DNA of 64,000 nt, from the NCBI RefSeq assembly GCF_000802225.1, contig NZ_JTDI01000005.1:310001-374000 (forward strand), in the 5' to 3' direction. A program made the translations under genes and the position numbers. The stretch is from Novosphingobium malaysiense. GTDB lineage: Bacteria > Pseudomonadota > Alphaproteobacteria > Sphingomonadales > Sphingomonadaceae. Under the pieces are notes generated by a model, which ran no database searches, had not been told where the DNA came from, and was given only the letters and a program-made list of their open reading frames with translations. Position 1 is the first letter of the stretch. Each line of letters opens with the position of its first letter. Positions 43,717 through 51,046 of the stretch are shown piece by piece.

Positions 43717-44543
43717 TGGGACAAATTGTCGCAGGATATGCGATCTCGCACAGCTCGATGATGGTCAGCCAGCCTGAACTCGTCGAGCCCGAAGTTCGCG
43801 GCCGGTGCTATGCGGCGTTGGAGCGCGTTCGCGAAGAAATTGCGGCCCTCGCCCCCGATTGCCTGGTGGTCGTGGGCGGGGACCACTTCAACAACTTCTT
43901 CTACGACCTCTATCCGCAATGGTGCGTAGGACGCGCGGAGGAATATTCGGGCTGGGCCGACAATATCCCGATGTACAAGGCCACCGGCGATCCTATCCTT
44001 TCCAACCACATAATCTCCAGCCTTCTCGAGCAGGGCTTCGAGCCGGCCTTCTCGAACGAGATGAAGCTGGACCACGCATTCTTCGGCCCGCTCCATTTCG
44101 TCACCCCGAAGATGGACATTCCCATCGTGCCGGTTTTCCAGAACACCATCACCTACCCGCTGGCGACGCTCAAGCGCTCGCTGGCGCTGGGTGAGGCGCT
44201 GGCGAACGCCATCGCCTCAAGCCCCGACGACAAGCGGATCGTGATTATCGGCAGCGGCGGCCTGTCGCACTGGCTAGGCGGGCCCGAGCACGGACGACTC
44301 AACCCCGAATTCGATCACGAGTTCATGCGCCGCTTCGCGGCCAATGACCGCGAATGGCTCACCAGCTTTACAGATGACGAGATCATCGAGCTGGCTGGCA
44401 ATGGCGGCCACGAGATCCGTAACTGGCTCACCGTGCGCGGTGCCCTTGGCAACGCTCCTGCCGAGTCGATCTACTATGATCCTCTCTATCCCTGGTATGT
44501 CGGCGCGGGCATCTCGCATATCGAGCCGGAGACGGTAGCATGA
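43716..44543 (+). CDS. Class III extradiol dioxygenase, beta (LigB-type) subunit
   Basis: This 275-residue LigB-fold protein has the expected iron ligands H12 (ISHSS), H57 (GGDHFNN) and E233 (NGGHEIRNW), plus the catalytic H185 in GLSHW. These match the positions in the protocatechuate 4,5-dioxygenase beta subunit. It cleaves a catechol ring next to the hydroxyls with Fe(II) and oxygen. It is followed by a LigA-type subunit gene, overlapping by ATGA. The product, a 2-hydroxymuconate-type compound, would be hydrolysed by the C-C hydrolase at 45295. The catechol substrate is unknown. Confidence 0.92.
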   Translation: MGQIVAGYAISHSSMMVSQPELVEPEVRGRCYAALERVREEIAALAPDCLVVVGGDHFNNFFYDLYPQWCVGRAEEYSGWADNIPMYKATGDPILSNHIISSLLEQGFEPAFSNEMKLDHAFFGPLHFVTPKMDIPIVPVFQNTITYPLATLKRSLALGEALANAIASSPDDKRIVIIGSGGLSHWLGGPEHGRLNPEFDHEFMRRFAANDREWLTSFTDDEIIELAGNGGHEIRNWLTVRGALGNAPAESIYYDPLYPWYVGAGISHIEPETVA

Positions 44544-44830
44544 GCGCCTATACAATCATGAAATGCCTGCGCGAATGCACCATCGATCCTGCAACTGCGG
44601 CCGCGGTGCGAGCATCGGATCCCGCACAGCTGGCCACCGCGCATGACATGAGCCTCGATGAAGCCCAGGCCATGCTCGAAGGCCGGGTCGACCTGCTCGA
44701 CGCCATGGGGGTCCATCCCTTCTCGCTGATCCAGCTCTCGCGCGTGATGGGCTTTTCCATCGATGCGCGCTGGGCAGAACTGCTCGGCGGCAAGGATGCG
44801 GGCGAGAAGACGGCCGGGGATCCGGCATGA
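44540..44830 (+). CDS. Extradiol dioxygenase alpha (LigA-type) subunit
   Basis: This 96-residue protein resembles the small LigA subunit of two-subunit class III extradiol dioxygenases (helical; SLDEAQAMLEGRVDLLDAMGVHPFSL). LigA covers the active site of LigB and shapes substrate binding. The gene overlaps both neighbours by ATGA, showing tightly coupled translation. Gene order is LigB then LigA, the reverse of ligAB in Sphingobium. MhpB-type propionate catechol dioxygenases lack this subunit, so the enzyme here is LigAB-like rather than MhpB-like. Confidence 0.82.
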   Translation: MSAYTIMKCLRECTIDPATAAAVRASDPAQLATAHDMSLDEAQAMLEGRVDLLDAMGVHPFSLIQLSRVMGFSIDARWAELLGGKDAGEKTAGDPA

Positions 44831-45258
44831 CGCAGGATAGCGCCTCGCTGCGCGGCCTCTGGCACATCGTCAGCTGGGTGCAGGACTATGACGACGGGCG
44901 CCTGATCCATCCCATGGGCGAGGCGCTCGAGGGCTTCATCGACTACCGCGAGGATGGCAGCTTTGCGGTGATGATTTCGCGCAAGGACCGCGCGCCCTTC
45001 ACCACCGGCGGCCAATGGGACGCCAGCGACGCCGAGAAGGCCGCCGCCTACCAGGCGATGCTCGCCTATGCCGGCCGCTATGAATTTACCGGCGACCACG
45101 TCCTGCACCATGTCGAGATCTGCCTCTATCCCGGCTGGATCGGCGGCACCCAGAGGCGCAGGCTGGTATCGACCGGCGGCGGTGAACTGGCGCTGGAGGC
45201 CCGGCTCGAGGAAGGCACGGGCCAGGCCCGCACGGCCCGGATCCTCTGGCGGCGCTAA
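44827..45258 (+). CDS. Lipocalin-like domain protein
   Basis: This 143-residue protein resembles the lipocalin_5 family: SLRGLWHIVSWVQDYDDGRLI start, GFIDYREDGSFAVMISRKDR, and YAGRYEFTGDHVLHHVEICLYPGWIG. It has no signal peptide. Such proteins occur in catabolic operons and may bind a hydrophobic intermediate or act as small isomerases. The ATGA overlap with the LigA subunit gene places it in the ring-cleavage operon. No specific reaction is known to me. Confidence 0.7.
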   Translation: MTQDSASLRGLWHIVSWVQDYDDGRLIHPMGEALEGFIDYREDGSFAVMISRKDRAPFTTGGQWDASDAEKAAAYQAMLAYAGRYEFTGDHVLHHVEICLYPGWIGGTQRRRLVSTGGGELALEARLEEGTGQARTARILWRR

Positions 45259-45294
45259 GCCGCACTATTCCTCCATTCCAGACAAGGTAAACCG

Positions 45295-46134
45295 ATGAGC
45301 AACGAAAATCCGGAAATCGGCCTTTCCATCAACGCCGGCGGCGTGACGACCAATTACCACGACGTGGGCCAAGGCGATCCCGTGCTCCTGATCCATGGGT
45401 CCGGGCCCGGTGTCAGTGCCTGGGCGAACTGGCGGCTGACCATCGGCGCGCTGTCGGGCCGCTACCGGATGCTCGCACCCGACATGCTCGGCTTCGGCTA
45501 TTCCGATCGCGCCACAGACGGGGTCTACTCGCGCGAGCGCTGGCTCGAGCAGCTCGTCGGCTTCCTCGACACCCTCAAGCTCGACAAGGTCCATGTGATC
45601 GGCAACTCCTTCGGCGGCTCGATGGCGCTGGCGCTGGCCATCGCCCATCCCGAGCGCGTCAGCCGCCTAGTCACCATGGGCGCGGTGGGCGTTCCCTTCG
45701 AACTCACCGAAGGGCTCGATGCGGTCTGGGGCTACGAGCCCTCGTTCGAGAACATGAAGGCGATCATGGCCTACTTCGCCTACAATCAGAACCTGATCGG
45801 CGACGACCTCATCGAGCTGCGCTACAAGGCCTCGGCCCGCGAAGGCGTCCAGGAGGCCTATGCCGCCATGTTCCCCGCCCCGCGCCAGCGCTGGGTCGAG
45901 GCCATGGCCCACCCCGAAGCGGCCATCCGCGCCATCCCCCACGAAACCCTCATCATCCACGGCCGCGACGACAAGGTCATCCCCACGCAGACTTCCCTCA
46001 CCATGCTCGACTGGATCCCCAACTCCCAGCTCCACATCTTCGGCCATTGCGGGCACTGGACCCAGATCGAACAGGCCGCCCGCTTCACCCAGCTCGTCGG
46101 AAACTTCTTCGATGAAGGAAAAAACGGCCGGTGA
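45295..46134 (+). CDS. Meta-cleavage product (C-C bond) hydrolase, alpha/beta hydrolase
   Basis: This 279-residue alpha/beta hydrolase is of the C-C bond hydrolase group (DmpD/BphD/HsaD-like). It has HGSGPGVSAWANW, the nucleophile S105 in VIGNSFGGS, D226 in GRDDKVIP and H254 in GHCGHWTQIE. These enzymes split a 2-hydroxymuconic-type ring-cleavage product into 2-hydroxypenta-2,4-dienoate and a carboxylic acid. It is the last gene of the ring-cleavage operon. The dienoate would go to the enzymes encoded at 32979-30197, so the two operons together complete a meta pathway. The mucR remnant begins immediately after its stop. Confidence 0.92.
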   Translation: MSNENPEIGLSINAGGVTTNYHDVGQGDPVLLIHGSGPGVSAWANWRLTIGALSGRYRMLAPDMLGFGYSDRATDGVYSRERWLEQLVGFLDTLKLDKVHVIGNSFGGSMALALAIAHPERVSRLVTMGAVGVPFELTEGLDAVWGYEPSFENMKAIMAYFAYNQNLIGDDLIELRYKASAREGVQEAYAAMFPAPRQRWVEAMAHPEAAIRAIPHETLIIHGRDDKVIPTQTSLTMLDWIPNSQLHIFGHCGHWTQIEQAARFTQLVGNFFDEGKNGR

Positions 46135-46141
46135 AGCGTAA

Positions 46142-46241
46142 ATCCAGAAAATCCTGTGGTGGGGCTGCAATGTCCGAGGACGGTGCCAAAGCCAAGCCCG
46201 TTCGCAAGGAGCGCAGGACACTGTCGCCGGTCTATCGCTGA
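46142..46241 (+). pseudogene. Remnant of a mucR 3' end at the catabolic/backbone junction
   Basis: The 100 bases are 87% identical, without gaps, to the last 100 bases of the intact mucR gene (47521-47620), including its stop codon. Similarity continues weakly to about 46310. They encode a fragment like GGAAMSEDGAKAKPVRKERR, but nothing of the MucR domain precedes it, only the end of the hydrolase gene. It lacks a start codon and is not a gene. It records a recombination event that truncated a mucR copy at this boundary. Nothing else was recognised up to 46489. Confidence 0.85.
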
Positions 46242-46489
46242 TCATCCCGCAAGCCGCAGATCCGCGCGGCAAGTCAGAATAGTCCCCCCAAGTCCTGCAT
46301 CCCGACCACAATTGGTGTGTTCACGGCTTCCTGTTACCGGGCTACGTTCCACCGTTCCATAGGTGCTGCATTGTCGAATCCGAAATTCTGGCATTGATGG
46401 CGGCCAGGGACGCCACAATTTGACATTCAACCTGGCGTGGGGCAGCACGTGTTCACCGCTCCTTGCACAAAATTTCCCCATGGACAGTT

Positions 46490-47620
46490 ATGGACGACTT
46501 TGACGCGCGCCGCGCTTCGCTTGATCTGGTTACGGCGTTTGTGAACAACAACAAGCTCAGCGCTACCGAGCTGCCGACCTTGCTCGGCGATGTATTCAAG
46601 GCGATTTCCGGCTTTGAAGTTCAGGCAAGAGAAACCGTCGAGCTGACAGGCAAGCAGGCCGAGATTGTTGCTGAACCCGAGGCCGCACATGCGCCTGAAA
46701 CAAAGCCTGCGGCAACAACGGCTGCACCGGCAACGGCCACAAAAACGAAAGCCTCGGCGCCCAAGCCCGCGTCAAAGGCTTCAGCTGCCAATACACCCGT
46801 GGTGTCCATCGAGGAATCACTGGCCGACCCCAACGTCATCGTCTCGCTGATCACGGGCGAGAAATTCAAGATGTTGAGGCGGCACCTGACCAAACATGGT
46901 CTGACCGAGGCCGAATACAGAGTTCGCTTCAATCTACCCGATGACTATCCGATGGTCGCGCCGGCCTATGCCAAGCTTCGTCGCGATGTGGCGACCCGGA
47001 TGCATGCCAGTGCCAAGGATGCCGGTGCAGGGGACAAGGCCGTGGAAGCACCGGCACCTGCAGTCACGGAAGAAGTTGCCAAGCCGGTCAAATCGAAGGC
47101 TGTTTCCAAAAAGAGCGCTTCGAAGAAGAAGGCGGCTCCGCCCAAGAAGGCTGCCTTCGCGGAAACCGCTGCTCCCGCGAAGGCACCCGCCCGGCGACCC
47201 CGCGCTAAGGGCGCCCCGGCCAGTGCCGCACCGGTAAATGCTGCCGATGCCGTCCCGGCATCTCCGGAAACCCCGAATTCCAGCCCGGCACCGGCATCTG
47301 AGGTAAAGACCACACCGCAGACAGAGACGACAAAGGCAGTCGAAACGCCAAAGAAGACCGCAGCCAAAAAGCCGGCCCCCAAACGGCGCATGGCAAGGCA
47401 ACCGGCAGCGGAGACCACTTCGGCCGATGTTACAGCAATTCCGGCTCCGGTCGAAGCATCTGAGGCCACCGAAGCCGGTCCAGCCGCCGCACCTGCTGCG
47501 GCCAAGCCGACAAAGGGCAGATCCAGAAAACCCAGTGGTGGGGCTGCAATGTCTGAGGACGGTGCCAAGGCCAAGCCTGCCCGCAAGGAGCGCAAGACGC
47601 TGACACCAGCCTATCGCTGA
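46490..47620 (+). CDS. mucR: MucR/Ros-family regulator with histone-H1-like tail
   Basis: This 376-residue protein starts at ATG 46490 (MDDFDARRASLDLV). The MucR/Ros DNA-binding domain occupies about residues 105-165 (VVSIEESLADPNVIVSLITG, EKFKMLRRHLTKHGLTEAEY, DDYPMVAPAYAKLRR). The zinc cysteine of Ros (normally in the IVCLEDG-type segment) is replaced by Ser in IVSLITG, as in zinc-free homologues. The rest is a long Ala/Lys/Pro tail like histone H1 or AlgP. This may be a nucleoid-binding silencer of plasmid or island genes. Ordinary MucR proteins are about 150 residues. Confidence 0.82.
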   Translation: MDDFDARRASLDLVTAFVNNNKLSATELPTLLGDVFKAISGFEVQARETVELTGKQAEIVAEPEAAHAPETKPAATTAAPATATKTKASAPKPASKASAANTPVVSIEESLADPNVIVSLITGEKFKMLRRHLTKHGLTEAEYRVRFNLPDDYPMVAPAYAKLRRDVATRMHASAKDAGAGDKAVEAPAPAVTEEVAKPVKSKAVSKKSASKKKAAPPKKAAFAETAAPAKAPARRPRAKGAPASAAPVNAADAVPASPETPNSSPAPASEVKTTPQTETTKAVETPKKTAAKKPAPKRRMARQPAAETTSADVTAIPAPVEASEATEAGPAAAPAAAKPTKGRSRKPSGGAAMSEDGAKAKPARKERKTLTPAYR

Positions 47621-47830
47621 ATTGCCGGCAAGCTACAGATCGGCGCGACAAGTCCGAATAATCCCCGAAGCCCTGCAGGTCGGTCACGATCGGCCAGCAG
47701 GGCGCTTGTGTTCTAGAGGGGCAATTGGGCTGATATGCGAGTTGTGGCGGTTGCGAGATCGACCAACTCTCAAGTCCCCGAAACCTGCCGCCGGAACTCA
47801 CCGATAGTCGAACATGGCTTCTGAGCGCTG

Positions 47831-47851
47831 GAGGAGGTGAGGGGGAAGGGC
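47831..47851 (+). repeat. Purine-rich leader element upstream of the primase-like gene
   Basis: GAGGAGGTGAGGGGGAAGGG begins a purine-rich tract 43 bases before the start codon. A near match lies at 57338-57358 upstream of the DUF932 gene, and looser relatives at 48754-48788, 50981-51013, 55378-55403 and 61149-61179. The surrounding 47621-47873 gap holds no gene. Confidence 0.4.
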
Positions 47852-47873
47852 ATGTGCCGTTCGGGGAGCCGCC

Positions 47874-48800
47874 ATGCCCACATTGTCCATCATTCACCCC
47901 TATCGAGATCTGGAAAGCGAGGCGGCCAATCTCGTTAAACGCCTTGGCGGGATCTGGTCGCCGGGCGGCGGGATGTGCCGGTGCCCGGCGCACAATGATC
48001 GTACGCCGAGCCTGTCGGTTCGTGTCGGCGATAAGGCTCTTCTGTTCAAATGCTTCGCGGGATGCGAGACCATCGATGTCATGCGGGCAATACAGCGTCT
48101 CGACATGAGCATCCCTGCTGGTGGCGAGAGGCTCGCCGGATCACCCAGCTCGCCCCTCAGCCCGTCCTGGCGTCGACGCCGTGCACAGGACTTGTGGGAC
48201 GAGGCTTTGCCGATCGCGGGAACACCGGCCCAGACCTACCTCCGCCGCCGCGCGATCCCGCTCACGCCGTCGGTCTTGCGATATCACCCCAGCACGCCGC
48301 TTGGACGAGGTAAGCTTGCTGTGTTTCGTCCCGCGATGCTCGCCGCAATCCACGAGCATGACCGCCTCGTCGCGCTCCAGCGGACGTTTCTGGACGCCCA
48401 TGAACCGCGCCGCGCCCGTGACCTTGCCCATCCGCGCCGCTCTCTTGCCCAACCGGGCGGAGGCGCGGTCTTGCTCGCACCGGCGACTGAGGTGCTGGGC
48501 TTTGCCGAAGGTGTGGAATCGGCCCTTTCGGCCATGCTCCTGCTCGCCATCCCGGTATGGGCAACATTGGGCAGTGAACGCTTCGCTCACGTCGCTGTAC
48601 CGGCAACCGTAACGCGCCTGATCCTGCTGCCCGACAATGACCGGGCGGGGCGCATAGGCGCGGCCAAGGCCAGCGAGGTCCATGTTCTGCCAGGCCGGAG
48701 CATCGAGACAGTCTGGCCGCCTGGGGGCTTCAACGACTGGAATGATGTCCTTCGGGTAGGGAGGAAGGGGGTGGGGCAGGGGACGCGGCAAGCGGCCTGA
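47874..48800 (+). CDS. CHC2 zinc-finger/Toprim primase-like plasmid protein
   Basis: This 308-residue protein has an N-terminal CHC2-type zinc finger (C37, H40, C60, C64, in CPAHNDRTPS...LFKCFAGC) and a C-terminal Toprim domain with GFAEGVESALSA and LPDNDRAG. These are the parts of bacterial DNA primases and of plasmid or conjugative primase-like proteins. It lacks the RNA polymerase-core length of DnaG (about 600 residues), as do other short plasmid versions. A GGGGAG site precedes the ATG. It probably makes primers for plasmid or transferred-strand replication. Confidence 0.85.
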   Translation: MPTLSIIHPYRDLESEAANLVKRLGGIWSPGGGMCRCPAHNDRTPSLSVRVGDKALLFKCFAGCETIDVMRAIQRLDMSIPAGGERLAGSPSSPLSPSWRRRRAQDLWDEALPIAGTPAQTYLRRRAIPLTPSVLRYHPSTPLGRGKLAVFRPAMLAAIHEHDRLVALQRTFLDAHEPRRARDLAHPRRSLAQPGGGAVLLAPATEVLGFAEGVESALSAMLLLAIPVWATLGSERFAHVAVPATVTRLILLPDNDRAGRIGAAKASEVHVLPGRSIETVWPPGGFNDWNDVLRVGRKGVGQGTRQAA

Positions 48801-48832
48801 ATGGTCGGGCCTCGTCCGCCAGGAGAACATCC

Positions 48833-50905
48833 ATGTCCCAGCCCATCATCTTCGTCCCGGCCTCGAAACTGACGAAGTCGCCGAGCAACGTGCGCAAGAC
48901 AAGCGATCCCGAGGCCGACGCCCAGCTCGAAGCCAGCATTGTCGCGCGCGGCGTAATCCAGAACCTCATCGGCCTGCCGGTCACGCGCAAGAAGGGCCAC
49001 TACCGCATCACCGCCGGCGGCCGCCGCCTCGATGCCGTCCACCGCGCGATCGAAAAGGGTGACCTTCCCGCCGATACCGAACTCCCGGTCATGGTCGTCG
49101 CCGACGCCAACGATGCCATCGAGATCAGCCTCTCGGAGAACTTCTTCAAGCTGACCATGTCGCCTGCCGATGCCTGCCGTGCTTTCCAGGATATCATCGA
49201 GACCGAAAAGAAGACGCCCGCAGACATAGCCAAGCGCTTTGGGCTCACCGAACGCTTCGTGCTCGGCCGCTTGCGGCTGGCCAACCTCGCCGAACCGGTC
49301 TTCGAGGCCCTGCGCGAAGGCGAGATTACGCTCGATGTCGCCATGGCCTACGCCAGCACGTCGGACACCGCACGCCAGGCCTCGGTATTCGAGCAACTGG
49401 GGCAGGGCTACTACCGCAGCAATCTCAGCGAAATCCGCCGTCAGCTTGCCTCGGGTGGCTATCGCGGCAGCGACCCCAAAGCACTTCTGGTGGGCCGCGA
49501 AGCCTATGTCGCTTCGGGTGGCCGTATCGATGCCGATCTCTTTTCCGACGAGGAAAACGAGATGTGGATCGACGGCGATATCCTCGATCACCTCGCCGAG
49601 GAAAAGCTTACCGCCGCCGCTGAAGCCATCCGGACACGTGAAGGCTACGCCCAGATCCGTGCGGTTCCGGCTTCCTACATACCTTACACCGAGACCTATT
49701 CCCTGCGCCATGTCGATGGCGAACTGCCGCCGCTTACCGAGGAGCAGGAAGCGCGCTGCGAGGCGATCCAGTCCGAGATCGAGGCGATCGAAGAGACGGC
49801 CGCCGACGAGGACGGCGAGGGTTACACCGCCGATGATGAAACCCGCGTCCAGGCGCTTGAGGCGGAATACGAAGCGATCCAGAATCGGGTCCCCATCCTC
49901 ACTGACGAGCAGAAGGCGTCGTCGCTCGCCTATGTGGTGATTGGCCGCGACGGCCAGCCCAAGGTTCACGAACAGCTCTACGTCGCACCGGTCGACGAGC
50001 CGATCGGCGATGACAATGATTTGGAAGCCCATGGCAGCGATGACGAGGATGGTGAGGACGCTCAGACGGAAGCCGCATCCAGGCCCGCGCACAGCCAGCG
50101 TCTCATCGACGAACTCGCCATGATGAAGACGGAAATGCTGGCGGTTCATGTCGCGAGCGATCCGCGTTTCGCGCTGGATCTCGGGACCTTTATTATGGCT
50201 GATGCGGCAACCCGGCTCTACGGCGGCATGGAGCTTGCCAGCGACCTGCGCGCCCGGGTTCCATCACCTCGCGTTTCCAACTTCGAGAGCGGCACGCCGG
50301 CGGCCGAGGAATGTGCACGGATCGAGAGCACACTCGATCGTAGCTGGTGCGATCACGACGATGTCCGAATGCGCTACGATGCCTTTTGCGCGCTTCCCGA
50401 GGAAGCCATCGCGGCCTGGCTGGGGTGGGCGGTTGCGCGCACGCTCGACGCTGTGCCGGCAGGTGCAACGGGCAGTGCCTTCATCGACCATCTGGGCACG
50501 AAGCTGGATATTGATGTCGCGGCCTGGTGGCGGCCTACGGCCCGCAACTACTTCGATCGCATCACCAAGCCCGCGATCCTTGATCTGTTCGACGAAGTCG
50601 GCGGCGGCGAACTTCGCCAGCGTTACGGCGCCTCGAAGAAGCACGACCTTGCCGCCTCGGCCGAGAAGCTGTTTGCCGGCGACATTCTGGTCGAGTCCGA
50701 CATCAAGGAGCGAGCCTTGGCCTGGCTGCCCGATGCCATGCGCTTCGCGCCGCTCGACACTGCGGACGGCGCAGCACTCGCATATGATGACAACGGCACC
50801 GTGGTGACGAGCAGCGAGCCGGAAATGGAAACCGGTCCCGACATGGAAACCGACCCGACCCCGGCGGACGAGGATGACAGCGATCCGATCGCCGCAGCCG
50901 CCTGA
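48833..50905 (+). CDS. ParB/RepB-like nuclease-domain plasmid protein
   Basis: This 690-residue protein begins with a ParB N-terminal domain (VPASKLTKSPSNVRKTSDPE, VTRKKGHYRITAGGRRLDAVH, ISLSENFFKLTMSPADACRAF), followed by a helix-turn-helix segment (TPADIAKRFGLTERFVLGRLRLANL). The large C-terminal region, with acidic linkers (DDEDGEDAQTEAA), is not a canonical ParB dimer domain. No ParA partner lies next to it. It is probably an accessory ParB-like plasmid protein rather than the core partition protein. It is much longer than typical ParB (about 300). Confidence 0.82.
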   Translation: MSQPIIFVPASKLTKSPSNVRKTSDPEADAQLEASIVARGVIQNLIGLPVTRKKGHYRITAGGRRLDAVHRAIEKGDLPADTELPVMVVADANDAIEISLSENFFKLTMSPADACRAFQDIIETEKKTPADIAKRFGLTERFVLGRLRLANLAEPVFEALREGEITLDVAMAYASTSDTARQASVFEQLGQGYYRSNLSEIRRQLASGGYRGSDPKALLVGREAYVASGGRIDADLFSDEENEMWIDGDILDHLAEEKLTAAAEAIRTREGYAQIRAVPASYIPYTETYSLRHVDGELPPLTEEQEARCEAIQSEIEAIEETAADEDGEGYTADDETRVQALEAEYEAIQNRVPILTDEQKASSLAYVVIGRDGQPKVHEQLYVAPVDEPIGDDNDLEAHGSDDEDGEDAQTEAASRPAHSQRLIDELAMMKTEMLAVHVASDPRFALDLGTFIMADAATRLYGGMELASDLRARVPSPRVSNFESGTPAAEECARIESTLDRSWCDHDDVRMRYDAFCALPEEAIAAWLGWAVARTLDAVPAGATGSAFIDHLGTKLDIDVAAWWRPTARNYFDRITKPAILDLFDEVGGGELRQRYGASKKHDLAASAEKLFAGDILVESDIKERALAWLPDAMRFAPLDTADGAALAYDDNGTVVTSSEPEMETGPDMETDPTPADEDDSDPIAAAA

Positions 50906-50924
50906 ACTCGACTGAACCCTCCTC

Positions 50925-50956
50925 ACGGGGCCGTGACGATCATGTCGCGGCCCCGT
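50925..50956 (+). terminator. Rho-independent terminator after the ParB-like gene
   Basis: ACGGGGCCG (50925-50933) pairs with CGGCCCCGT (50948-50956), followed by TTCC. It lies 19 bases after the ParB-like stop. Confidence 0.6.
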
Positions 50957-51046
50957 TTCCTTGCGTCCCGCTCACACGACCGAGGGGGAAAGGAGGGATG
51001 GGCAAGGTGGCGGAAGAGCCGCCTGATTTACCCAAGGATCGCCTCG

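Noticed and set aside
48833..50905. Core plasmid partition ParAB locus
   Set aside because: The ParB-like protein is over twice the normal length and no ParA gene is adjacent
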